From Gigaspora margarita (Eukaryota > Glomeromycota > Glomeromycetes > Diversisporales > Gigasporaceae): 64,000 bases of DNA. Below are positions 24,301 through 33,342 of the stretch, one piece after another. Below the pieces are notes generated by a model. The model did no database searches. It was not told the DNA's origin and saw nothing but the letters and a program-made list of their open reading frames with translations. The position numbers were made by a program, and so were the translations under genes. The first letter of the stretch is position 1; every line of letters starts with the position of its first letter. The DNA lies in NCBI GenBank assembly GCA_009809945.1, contig WTPW01000428.1, forward strand, positions 355,118 to 419,117, written 5' to 3'.

Positions 24301-25130
24301 TTAAATATGCTAGATAGCTAGAAAAATATACTTGTAGGAGCACATATGGGAAAGGCCACTGTAACTCTCAACAAGCCCATTATTGTCAGAGCATCAGTTC
24401 TGGGTCTTAGCAAGCTCTTGATATATCACTTCTGGTATGGGTATATAAAAGAGAGATATGATAATAAAGCCCAGCTCAGATATATGGACGCAGACTCATT
24501 CATATTCCAAGTTGAGACTAAAGATATCTATAAAGATATGGCAGAGCGACCTGAGCTTTTTGATCTTAATAATTCTAAAACTATTGGGCTTTTCAAAAAT
24601 GAGATTCCAGGCAATGTAATTACAGAAGCTTATCATATCCAGGCCAAGTCTTATTACTATATCTTAGCAGATAAGTCTACAAAGTCTAAGCATAAGGATT
24701 TTAGCAAAAAAGGCATAAATAAAATGGCTACGAATTCATACATGCCAGCTTTAGAAGGGTTCTTGCTGGATAATCCACTAGATAGATCATTATTATCAGA
24801 GCAAGAAGCCAATAATTTGGCTATGTGAACTGAGGCAGATCCTATAATTCTAGTATATTGGAACTGTCTCTTTAATAAGGAAGTATCTATGCCAAGAATG
24901 TAGGTATCCATTCAAAGGATCACATATTATCTTTAGTCAAATCAAAAAAGAAAGCTCTATGCCCTATAGATACTAAGCACTGAATTCTATCAGATGGAAT
25001 TACCTTTTTGCTATATTTTCATTAGCGTAATAAAGCATATAAGAGTATAGTTAAAGATGGTATATCTAATGAAAAGGCCAAAAAAGAGCTATTAGGGCCA
25101 AGCTCCTAGAGAAATATCAAAATACATGTA
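21309..25130 (+). pseudogene. Protein-primed DNA polymerase B (pPolB), decayed
   Basis: This is the family-B polymerase that replicates Polintons from a terminal protein. Recognisable parts in order: an N-terminal region with GGFYIPTPKKLANTK-type similarity (21800-21860); a zinc-finger-like CRKC...HH...HC segment (22318-22385); an exonuclease-I-like FEAD (22500); an HNH-like DHC...GPAHNTCNL block (22815-22875); motif A-type YIDANNLYGW (23652-23690); motif C YMDADSF (24481-24501), where the family usually has a DTDS core; and a C-terminal SDGIT region (24985-25110). The whole is broken by stops and frameshifts, including TAA at 22405, TGA at 22842 and TGA at 23402, so no full protein can be made. 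Many N bases lie at 21571-21671. Family assignment is firm; activity is very unlikely. Confidence 0.92.
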
Positions 25131-25790
25131 CATCTCATCTAGCGAGCTCATTGCCATAAAGTAGACTAGTGATATGGTATATATATATAGTAGGCCATAT
25201 ACCAACTTGAAACATTACTTAAGAACTATATAAACTCAAATATTTTTTATTTAAAAAGATTTTTTGAATTGTATCCTGGTATTATAGTGTCCCACCCTAG
25301 CAAATAAAAAAAGGGTTAGTTAATCGGCATAATCTATAACTCTGTTCCAAAACTTTACCAGATTTTATTAGTTTAGCTATAACATAAATATCACACTTCT
25401 TCCAATAAGATTTCAAATAAAAATCTACATGACTACTGCTCCCTTGTGATATGGTGTTCTGGCTCAGCAACATAATACTCAGGTAAATCGCATAGACTAA
25501 ATTATGAGCTAAACAATTTAGAGTTAGATCCAGATGAGGATAAGGGCTTAGATGTGGTATCATTTAAAATTTTCTTTTTCTTTTAGCCTTGCATGGTGTA
25601 TGTTTTCTTTGAACTTGCTAGAAAAAAGTGTGATTGATGGTAGATCGATTTATTTTTGGCTTATACTAAATAATTTATAAATAGATTAGCAAATCTGAAA
25701 TTGTTTTTTTTTATATAAAAAAGGGTTAGTTAAAAAGAATAAACTATATAAATAAGCCCATTTTTTCACAAATAAACCAGCTAAATAGAT
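25131..25790. other. Polinton interval, unresolved
   Basis: Both strands show short open stretches. The minus strand has an 88-residue frame (25297-25563). The plus strand has an acidic segment, LELDPDEDKGLDVVSF, at ~25515-25562. Neither is recognised, and which strand was coding cannot be settled by eye. It probably holds the remains of one small Polinton gene. Confidence 0.35.
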
Positions 25791-26140
25791 ATGTCTATTA
25801 ATTCAATACTTCAAAATATTTCATATTTTAAAAACTTTGCTTTAAATATTCATAAGAATACCCTTTAAGGTTATTACAGAAGGTGTTGAAATCAAGAATG
25901 TCTTTGAATTAGATTTAGCAGAAAGAGCTTCTATACAAGAGCTTGAACAGCAAGATCTAAAAAAGTTAACGGTTTTCTCGACAGATAGCTTTACAACCAC
26001 TTCATTGTATGCACCATCCCTGGAAGATGTAAAGTCTAGACCAAATCCCATAACTTTAAAAACTTGAATAGAATTAACAGATAGAATAAAAAATAAAATC
26101 AAGATTTGTTGTAATCTCCAAAAATGCCAACTATATAGAC
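25791..26140 (+). pseudogene. Unidentified Polinton ORF relic, frameshifted
   Basis: An ATG at 25791 opens 25 codons. A one-base frame change near 25850 leads into a well-formed acidic segment (VITEGVEIKNVFELDLAE then ASIQELEQQDLKKLTVF) open to a TGA near 26066, and readable again to ~26140. Composition is like a real protein: Glu, Leu, Lys and Thr-rich, no low complexity. I recognise no domain. The opposite-strand 86-residue frame is its shadow. It sits between pPolB and the convergent Gag-protease block. Confidence 0.5.
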
Positions 26141-26219
26141 TTTAAAAATTTATGAAATATTTATACTTTTTTCTTTTATGTAAATATATATATATATAGC
26201 TTATTCTCTAGTCTTAAAT

Positions 26220-26445
26220 AATACATACTTTTAATTTATCCAGAACCTCCTATATATTTTATTTATCCGGTTCATCCAAATTTTTTTTTCTGTATAATTG
26301 GTATATCTGGTATATCCAGTATATCCAGAATAATATATATATTCTATTTATCTGATTTTTCTAAATTTTTTTTCTGTATATCCAATATATCCATCTGATA
26401 TATCTAGTATATCCAATATAATATATGCATTCTATTTAATAAATT
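26220..26445 (+). repeat. Two-copy tandem repeat with TATATCCAG motifs
   Basis: A ~105-bp unit (TTTATTTATCCGGTT... followed by TTTTTTTTCTGTATA and TATATCCAGTATATCC) is present twice with differences, in the intergenic part of the Polinton. Confidence 0.55.
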
Positions 26446-26483
26446 ATTTTGAAATAATATATTAGATATAAAAAAAATACTAT

Positions 26484-26851
26484 CATGCTTAGGCAACGCA
26501 TAAGATGTGATGCTCCTTCTTTATCACTAGCTGATTATGATTTTATTATGCAATGCCGTAATGTTCTAAAGTTTTAAATGAGCTAAAAGAAAAATATAGC
26601 ATATCACAAAAATGTATTTATCAGATCTGGAGAGGCGAGGAAAAAATAGGGTTGCCTGGGATCAACTGATTTATTCATTTAATTCTGAAGACAATTTAGT
26701 TAATAAACCAATTCTGTCTAAGCCGGCTCATGATTTGAAAAAAGAAAATTTGGCTAGCAAACTAATTTTGTCTTTGAGTGATTTATCACAAGAAGGTAGG
26801 GATCTAAATACATTTTATGAAAAAGAAGCCATTTGTGATAAAAAAATATAG
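26484..26851 (+). pseudogene. Unidentified Polinton ORF relic
   Basis: An ATG at 26484 starts a frame (MLRQRIRCDAPSLSLADYDF) that stops near 26577. A second frame, 26612-26851 (79 residues; its ATG at 26612), reads as a plausible continuation with Lys/Asp/Ser-rich composition. Together they look like one small protein of ~120 residues broken by a frameshift. No family is recognised. The 3' end faces the minus-strand retropepsin. Confidence 0.4.
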
Positions 26852-26983
26852 CCAAATATCTGCATATACTAGCTAAGTAAAAGACCAGCTCATCATAGAA
26901 TGATAAAAACTTCTCACATACCTCATTGAGAATCTCTTTAGCATTGAGAGTATCAAATAACTTTTTTTCAAGTTCTTCATAAC

Positions 26984-28355
26984 TTATATGTTTTTTTTTT
27001 CTGACCCACTTTTCTCGACAAAGTCGAGAGGCAGAATTGATATGTTAACCAAATTTTCTCTTTTCAAATTTATGAAAAAAGAGCGGGACTTATGAACTGA
27101 AAGAGGTACAGTAATTACCTTACCTTTATGTATTAACTTGCTTGACAATAGGCTCCTATCCAGCTCAATCAAGCCAAGGTGTACCCAATAATATCCAGGA
27201 TTTATCATCATCTATGACTGGAAAGTCTTCAAAGATTGTACAACTATTTTCTCCCTGACCAACCGTAACCGAAATGTTATAAGATATGCCTAAAGACTCT
27301 AAAGAATTATTATGCTATTTAACTGCTAGTTTTTTATTTTTATCTACTTCTGCTCCCAATAGTTTTATAAGGCCTTTTGAGATAACTGAGCAATTTGCCC
27401 CACTATCTATCATGGCAAAAGGCACTTGTACAATTTTTCCCAATAGCGAGCTAATCTTGCAACATATAGTAGCAACATTATTAGGAATAATTTTATAAAT
27501 AAAATTAATTTTTATAGGGTTGGGCCATGAAATTTCTGCCTCTGATTGCGATCCCTCTAGGGCTGTTTGGGGTAGTATATTTGTTTGCTGGGAAGCTATT
27601 TGAATTAGATCTGATACTGGTTGCAAGATATGAGAGAATACCATAGTAATTTCATGGCAGAACTTTTCTCATTCCTTGTCTGAGAAATTCAAAGTAAAAT
27701 AATTTAGAACAGGATCTTTTAGTGCAATGAATTTAGCATTAATCATATTATAACCATTAATAGAAACTTCTTTAGGCTGTGTATAAGTAAATGAATCAAC
27801 CATTAATTGTAAAATAGCAATAAATGCATTTAGGCTAATATTATTTGTAGGAATTTTAAGTGATCTAGTATCTTTACTGCCCTTTTTATCAGAAGAGGCG
27901 TTACTTGATTTTTTGCTAGAAGTTTTTGGCCTGGCACTTTTGCACTTCTTTGAGCTTTTGGTATCAGAAAAAGTTATTTTTTTGTAGCATTGACCTCATA
28001 GTCTTCTGAATCGCTCTCTGAACTACTGGATTTGGAAGAGGTCTTAGAGGAATTAGATTCTGATTCATTCTATGAACGTGCTAAAGTATTGGTTTCAAAT
28101 TCATTTTTAATAGATGTAATACTATTTTCACTATCACTAGAGTCTGAAGATGATTCATCTGAAATTATATAAGCATTAATACACTTGGATGATTTCTTTT
28201 TTTTTGGTCCTAGATTTCGATTTGGTCTTGCGATGAGAGGATTTGGGCTTGCTAAAAATCTTTTTTATAGCCTTAGTAATTTTAGTCTCATTGATATGAA
28301 GATCTTCTAATTGCTTGCGTATATCTTCTATGGAGTCATTATTTGTATCTTTTTT
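26984..28355 (-). pseudogene. Retropepsin-like aspartic protease with Ser/Asp-rich linker, decayed
   Basis: Read on the minus strand. Around 28300-27950 a Lys/Ser/Asp-rich linker is visible. The best open segment, 27644-27315, contains VPFAMIDSGANCSVIS, whose DSGA matches the catalytic D-[ST]-G-A motif of retroviral and LTR-retrotransposon proteases. About 65 codons further (~27190) comes DDDKSWILLGTPWL, the second conserved element of this fold (ILLGxPWL). A C-terminal tail reaches 26984. Stops interrupt it, for example just after the VDKNKKLAVK segment at 27315 and in the tail. It follows the Gag-like ORF in the same orientation, as protease follows Gag in retroelements. Polintons normally carry an unrelated cysteine protease. 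Confidence 0.82.
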
Positions 28356-30137
28356 TATTACCAGTTTTGGGGGTAAATCAGGCTTGGGGTTGGAACAAAT
28401 TCTGGAATCTCTTCTTTAAGCCATTGTATAAATCTACCTATATTCATATCATATATAATTTGAGAGGTTCCTGGAGGTTGTGGCCTATAGTCAGATTGTG
28501 ATGATTGAGAAAAAATAGGTTGAGTTTGTATAGATGGCAGCATAGATTTTATTAAGTTTTCGATTTCAGTTCTGGTTATACCCATATTGCTTAAATAATT
28601 GTCTTTTCTATGAGATTTATTCGATGATGCTGGACCCGAATATAAATAAGCTCCAGATAATTGCTTTGTCTTATATCTCTTAATTTCTTTAAGTTCTGTG
28701 AGCAATTCAGATACGGGCCTGTTAATTCTGATGCGTCAAATTTCTAACTGATTATCAAAAGAAATGTCATGAATAAATTGTAATCGAATTTGTTGTTCAT
28801 CAATACCAGCTAGCCTAGCAAGTTTATGTGACTTAGAATAGAATCGACCCACAGAATCACTGCCTTGACTATTGAACCAAAGAGCAATCACTGTTTTTCT
28901 GCAGTAACTGTAGGATAGTTAGTTTAAGCCAGTATATTGCCCTGACCAAGTCAGATTCTATTTGTACTATAGTTTGTCCAGCATTAGTATTTGGCACATT
29001 GGTAATCGATCTGTTAGTCACCCATTGGCAAAAGACTAGTCTTCATCAAATACTGTATGAGCTGGAATAACAATATTTCCATCCTGGCCCACAGCACCAT
29101 GTCTTAAATTCGCTCCAAGTTGTCCTACTGTTTGTCTCTGGGTCGCATCTAAATTGGTTTGGCTGGTATTATCTAATAAATTTCTCAATTCCCAATTCTT
29201 TCTTCAAAGAGATTTTTTATACCAAGCTTTAGCATCACCTTTGAGACACATTTTAAAAAGACTATGCGCTCGAACTCTATGAGCATGTCTGGCTAATACA
29301 TTAATTCCTACAGCTACAAGATATGAGCGAAAAGAATCAATAAATTCTTCTGGATCCTTATTAGGATAGCCATTAAAATTTGGGTGGGTATCCTGCCATT
29401 TCTATTCGTTGTATATTTGGTGGGTTATTCTATAGTATAAAAATTTGTTGATTTAAATTATTAATTAATTGTTCTGAATTTCGGGCCTGTGTTTTCTACT
29501 TGCCTCAACTTATTTTGTATAGTCCTGCATCTATTTTTCTATTTGTTGTATCGATTCATTGTAAGATTTAAGTGATGTGTAGTGATTGCTCTATCTGTAT
29601 TACAATCCTGTAGTTGTTAATAGGTTTGTCTATTCTTGAATCTTAATTCAAAGCTTTCTAGGTCAATTCTGATATCTGCCTTTTTTGTGTGTGGATTGTA
29701 ATTTAGCTATCAAGTTCTTGAGATTTAAATATATTATGTTGAGTTCTATGGGCCTCATAAGCCTAGTGAAGAAGATTATAGTCATTTTGAAGCGTGACTA
29801 ACTGGGTTTGTAAATCAGCTAACTGGGTCTGTGAATCAGCTAACTGGGTTTGCAATTTTGTTAGCTAGGTCTGCAAATCTGCTACTCGATTTTTAGCATT
29901 AAATGCTCGAGCATTTGCTTATGGATATATTTTTAGCACCAATATTTCAAGCCTATTTCCAGTATCAAAAATTATATTAAAATAATCTACAATGCCATTT
30001 ATTATAGGTGTTATTGTAGTTGAGCTTCGGAAATATAATCCAATATTATGAATTTCTCGTTGAATCCTATGATTCTGGATATTGGTTTGATTTTCAGAAA
30101 GAGATAATGTTCGGAGAGATCCTGGTTGTTGGGCCAT
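28356..30137 (-). pseudogene. Gag-like protein (retrotransposon Gag domain), decayed
   Basis: Read on the minus strand from an ATG at 30137 (MAQQPGSL). An N-terminal ~70-residue domain comes first. Next is a coiled coil built of LQTQLADSQTQLADLQTQL-type heptads (29880-29750). Near 29370-29200 is DPEEFIDSFRSYLVAVG followed by LFKMCLKGDAKAWYK, the pattern of retrotransposon Gag (L.G.A..WY). A further segment follows (28900-28700). The C-terminal open stretch of 115 residues (28705-28358) is Gln/Ser/Pro-rich. Stops and frame changes break it; for example a TAG replaces an expected Gln in the coiled coil. No LTR or reverse transcriptase is seen nearby. Gag assignment rests on motif pattern only. 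Confidence 0.62.
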
Positions 30138-30149
30138 TTTCCCACCTTT

Positions 30150-30800
30150 CACAATTCTTGTAAGCTGGCCCTGCTAGATATATTATTGTTATATTCAGAA
30201 GATAAAATTAAGTTTTCTATATTTTCTAACTCTGGGCTTGCCTTCCCCTGCAATACTTGCTTGAGGCCAGGCTCGGCCAAAAAAGAAATAAACTCTAAAT
30301 TGTTTTCTTTATATAGTTTTTCAAGTTTGCGAGAAAAACAATCTATTTCATCTTGAAAAATTGCTAATTGCTTTTCTAAATATCTATATAATTTTCTCGC
30401 TTTTCAGACTCTTTAAATATATTTTCTAACTGTTTTATAAGATTAGAAAAGGACCCCGAAATATACATAGATAGATCAGGTATGAGTTTGCTTATTTTTG
30501 AGGTTTTTTATGCAGATCTTTTCTATTTATAGTAATTTTTTGCTTATTTTTGAAGTTTTTTCTGCAGATCTTTTCTTTTTTAGTAACCCTATAATTAATC
30601 TGACCTATCTATGTATATTTCAGGGTCCTATTAGAAATTTCTGATTGCAATAGGCCTAGTTCCTCATCTCGAATTGAGATTTCTTTTTCAAGATAATTAA
30701 TATAATCCTCTTTTGAGACAAGATCCTGTTGTAATTTGCAGACCCGATCTTGTATTGCTAATAAGGCATCTTTAAATTGTATAATTCTTCTGCCCTCCAT
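30150..30800 (-). pseudogene. Coiled-coil ORF split by a MITE
   Basis: The minus-strand ATG at 30800 opens MEGRRIIQFKDALLAIQDR and continues with heptads rich in Glu, Leu and Asp up to 30638. Here the 180-bp AGGACCC MITE (30450-30629) interrupts it. Beyond the MITE the same kind of sequence resumes (LENIFKESEKRENYI, LEKQLAIFQDEIDCFSRKLEKLYKE) with one frameshift, ending near the ATG of the Gag-like ORF. It would have been ~150-160 residues, almost wholly helical. Unknown family. Its position just upstream and in line with the Gag-like and protease ORFs suggests one transcription unit. Confidence 0.6.
30450..30629. mobile_element. AGGACCC-family hAT MITE, copy 3, 180 bp
   Basis: Ends AGGACCCCGAAATATACAT and ATGTATATTTCAGGGTCCT are flanked by the exact 8-mer ATTAGAAA (30442-30449, 30630-30637). 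Inside are two direct repeats of TTTGCTTATTTTTGA...GCAGATCTTTTCT. It interrupts a Polinton coding region, so it arrived later. Confidence 0.93.
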
Positions 30801-30929
30801 TTTTTTCTCACAAGCTTGAAAAAATTATATATAGTTTGCTGATATATTTTAAAAACTTATATCTGGCTTCGAGCAAGTATTGCGAAAAGGTAGTAGAAAA
30901 GAATATTATCTATTCCTATTATTAATATA

Positions 30930-31951
30930 GATTCTAGAGAAGGTCGAAAACTAGATATATCTATTGCTTTGCATAAGATTTATTATTAGCCTAATGGCTA
31001 TCAAAGAACTGTAAAAAAATTGTATGAAGCTTCTTTAAAAGCTGGATATGATTTTTTATAGATGAGATGCATAATTGGCTTGAAAAACAGGCTTTATATC
31101 AGATTCATAAACCCCAGCCAAGATTTATTCCTAGAGCCTCATTTAATAGTATACAGGTTCCTAATGAATGCCATCAAGCAGAAATTCTTTATATGCCCTA
31201 TGATCGAATTAATAATATAATTTATAAATATTGCTTATGTATAGTTAATGTGGCTTCATGAATTAAGTGGACAGTTCCTTTAGCTGATAGGTTGGCTTAT
31301 TCTGTGACCAAGGCCTTTAAGAAAGTTTATAGTAATTCCAAGTGCCCTCTTATTTGGCCTAAATTATTAATGGTCGATCCTAGTTCTGAATTTAAATCTG
31401 ATTGTAAAGAATTAATAGAAAAATATAATGTTAAAATTAAGGTTGGCACATCTCATAGAAGCCAAGGTATTGTTGAAAGATTTAATTGCACTTTAGCTAA
31501 AAAATTGTTTCATTTGCAGGATGCTTCTGATTTATTGTTACCTATATCTAAAAGATCGAAAGCTTGAGTTAAAAATCTTTATATAATTATTGATAACCTT
31601 AATAATTTGGTAACTAGATTAATTGGCATAGCCCAGCAAAAGCCATATAAATGAAACAGATTATTTCAACATCTTCTAAATTACGCAATGGGCCTATATG
31701 ATTTAATGAGTCTAAATTAGATTATAATACTTTGGTTAGATATTTACTTGAGCTAGAAGAGCTGGAAGGTGGTTTTAAGTGGCACTGATATGAACTGGTC
31801 TTCCCAAATTTATCATATTCATAAAGCTTTGGTGCAAAAAAATCAGCCAATTTTGTATTGGCTAAAAGATGATGAAGGCAATGGACCAAAGCGATCTTTT
31901 ATCAGAGAAGAGCTCCAAGTTATTTCTTCTAATATAGAATTACCTCTCTAG
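30930..31951 (+). pseudogene. Polinton integrase (retroviral-type, DDE), decayed
   Basis: This class of enzyme inserts Polinton DNA and makes the 6-bp TSD. Visible parts: an N-terminal helical segment with PNGYQRT (~30995); core start CHQAEILYMPYDR (31169-31207); KWTVPLAD; the second acidic residue in MVDPSSEF (Asp at 31376-31378); and the third in HRSQGIVERFNCTL (Glu at 31475-31477). A C-terminal SH3/chromo-like tail contains MNWSSQIYHIHKALVQ then YWLKDDEGN...REELQVI (31790-31930). The position expected for the first catalytic Asp reads Glu (31181-31183). In-frame stops include TGA at ~31258, where an Arg is usual, and TGA at ~31564. The family is firm; the gene is dead. Confidence 0.92.
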
Positions 31952-32026
31952 TGAGTGCTTACAAGTTAAAAATTTTATAATATAAAAGATGCTCATGAAA
32001 TGCTTCAAGTTGGTGTTCCTGGTCTT

Positions 32027-32407
32027 TTATGAATTAAGAAAATCTTCTGCTTCTTTATCAATCTGGGCTTCGTCAACGAAGTGGTCTTTGGCTAATTTGT
32101 AATATAGTTTATATAGTTCTATAATAGAATTAAGAATCTTTGAAACTCGCCCATACCTTGATTTGTAGTCATTTATAATTTTATTATATTTGTTTTTATT
32201 GGGAAATATTGTCATGGCCAAATTTAGTATATATTCTTCTGGAACTTCTGCTTGTTGTAATTTTCTAATTCTTTCTTTATAGTTCTGCATGAACTTGCCA
32301 TCTTTTGGTTTTCTATAATAGAGACCGGCTTTGATTACATTAATTAAAGCTTGCTCAACTTCTTTGTATGTGGGTTTGGTATCAGTTGATTTATTTTGTG
32401 TACTCAT
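32027..32407 (-). CDS. Intact 126-residue Polinton ORF, unknown function
   Basis: An uninterrupted frame from ATG (32407) to stop. The protein is Lys/Tyr/Glu-rich, largely helical in appearance, and soluble with no signal peptide or membrane segment. Its start is MSTQNKSTDTKPTYKEVEQA; the middle has IFPNKNKYNKIINDYKSRYG; the end is acidic (DEAQIDKEAEDFLNS). I recognise no family. It starts 56 bp from the ATG of the divergent Cys-rich ORF, implying a shared AT-rich promoter. It is intact while the large Polinton genes are full of stops. That may be chance for a short frame, recent gene conversion, or selection. Confidence 0.6.
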   Translation of the reverse strand: MSTQNKSTDTKPTYKEVEQALINVIKAGLYYRKPKDGKFMQNYKERIRKLQQAEVPEEYILNLAMTIFPNKNKYNKIINDYKSRYGRVSKILNSIIELYKLYYKLAKDHFVDEAQIDKEAEDFLNS

Positions 32408-32463
32408 TATTTTTATATAAAATATAAAAATATTTAATTAATATTTTTTATTTGTATAGGAAA
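32408..32463. promoter_or_regulatory. Short divergent intergenic region, likely bidirectional promoter
   Basis: Only 56 bases, nearly all A/T with several TATAAAA/TATTTTT stretches, separate the two divergent start codons. Assigning promoter function is inference from position. Confidence 0.35.
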
Positions 32464-32709
32464 ATGAAAGCTAACTACCTTTGTAATTATCTTCATAACT
32501 CTTGTAAGATTTGTGGTAAAGCCTGTATTCATCCTGAGGGGTGCCAGCATCATTGCAAAAGTAAAAAGCGCTATCCTTGTACTGATTGTGATAAACCTAC
32601 AGCTATAGCTTGTGGCCGGTGTGTAGAGCATATCAGAGGCTATTATGTCATGCAATATTATAATAAATTGTATAATAAAGCTCAAAAGCTAGATCTTATT
32701 GATTGCTAA
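32464..32709 (+). CDS. Intact 81-residue Cys/His-rich Polinton ORF
   Basis: The first ATG is at 32464 (an upstream in-frame TTG at 32452 is not needed), with stop TAA at 32707-32709. The sequence has closely spaced metal-ligand residues: CNYLHNSCKICGKACIHPEG, then CQHHC, CTDC and CGRC. This suggests two small treble-clef or zinc-ribbon-like knuckles, followed by a helical, Tyr-rich tail. It lies immediately inside the right TIR. Function is unknown; a nucleic-acid-binding or RING-like role is possible but unproven. Confidence 0.6.
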   Translation: MKANYLCNYLHNSCKICGKACIHPEGCQHHCKSKKRYPCTDCDKPTAIACGRCVEHIRGYYVMQYYNKLYNKAQKLDLIDC

Positions 32710-32721
32710 TGGGTAATTGAT

Positions 32722-33336
32722 ATAGCAATAAGACTTTGAGATATATATAATAAGTCTCACCTTAGATAAGTCTCCCCTCAGATTGGATAAGTTTCACCTC
32801 TGATCAGATAAGTCTTACCTTTGATCAGATAAGTCTCACCTCTAATAGCTAAATCTCATCTCTGATCAGATAAGTCTCACCCCTAATAGCTAAATCTCAC
32901 CTCTGTGAGGTGAAATTTAGCATTTTTTGTTCTTTGCTAGATAGTAATAAAATGCTTTTTGAATTAATTCTAGAATAACATAGAAAATAGTATGCATTTT
33001 AGGTTTGAATGGGCTCACAGAGAGTACACTTGGACACTTTGGTCCTTAGTGCTCTCAGCTCATTTCAAGGGCAAGCAATATAGTATAATTTTTTGTTATC
33101 TTGTTTGGAATTAAAAACCTAGCCAGAGCATTAACAAAGACTATGTACTTCTTAAAGTTAGAAGCCCAAATTAAGTGTAAGGAGAGTAGGTTAACAGGAT
33201 TTGGCTCTAGCATAATTTGGAGCTTGAATTCGATATAAGGATTACATATATCTAAAAGAGTTTGTAAAGGAAGTAGGAGATCATTCTAGATGCATTGACA
33301 GAATTCTAACCCCAGAACTCTCTTTTTCAGCCTACT
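32722..33336 (-). repeat. Polinton right TIR (uninterrupted)
   Basis: This is the inverse of 17981-18350 plus 20488-20734. The inner third (32745-32905) is the tandem GATCAGATAAGTCTCACCTC / CTAATAGCTAAATCTCACCTC array. It ends ...CTACT at 33336. It gives the uninterrupted reference for the hAT insertion site in the left TIR. Confidence 0.92.
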
Positions 33337-33342
33337 TAGGAT

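Larger units (their letters stand above)
17981..33336. mobile_element. Complete but decayed Polinton/Maverick
   Basis: The element begins AGTAG and ends CTACT. TAGGAT flanks it exactly at 17975-17980 and 33337-33342. AG...CT ends and a 6-bp TSD are diagnostic of Polintons. The terminal inverted repeats are ~0.6 kb. Contents: pPolB relic on plus (21309-25130), unresolved plus-strand relics (25790-26851), minus-strand retropepsin, Gag-like and coiled-coil ORFs (26984-30800), integrase relic on plus (30930-31951), and two intact small ORFs (32027-32407 minus, 32464-32709 plus). Later insertions are a 2.1-kb hAT in the left TIR and a 180-bp MITE in the coiled-coil ORF. Without them the element is ~13 kb. 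I recognise no capsid, HerA/FtsK-type ATPase or adenoviral-type cysteine protease. Confidence 0.95.

Noticed and set aside
21309-25130. Alternative genetic code explaining stops in the polymerase
   Set aside because: TAA, TAG and TGA all occur, together with frameshifts; decay explains them better.
27286-27498. Plus-strand 70-residue ORF
   Set aside because: It is the antisense shadow of the retropepsin DSGA region on the minus strand.
30150-30800. Two separate small coiled-coil genes
   Set aside because: The two halves join across a MITE with an exact 8-bp TSD, so they are one interrupted ORF.
26984-31951. An ordinary LTR retrotransposon inserted in the Polinton
   Set aside because: Gag, protease and integrase motifs are present, but integrase is on the opposite strand and is of Polinton type with its C-terminal tail; no reverse transcriptase, RNase H or LTR pair is visible. 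An independent insertion of only the Gag-protease part is not excluded.
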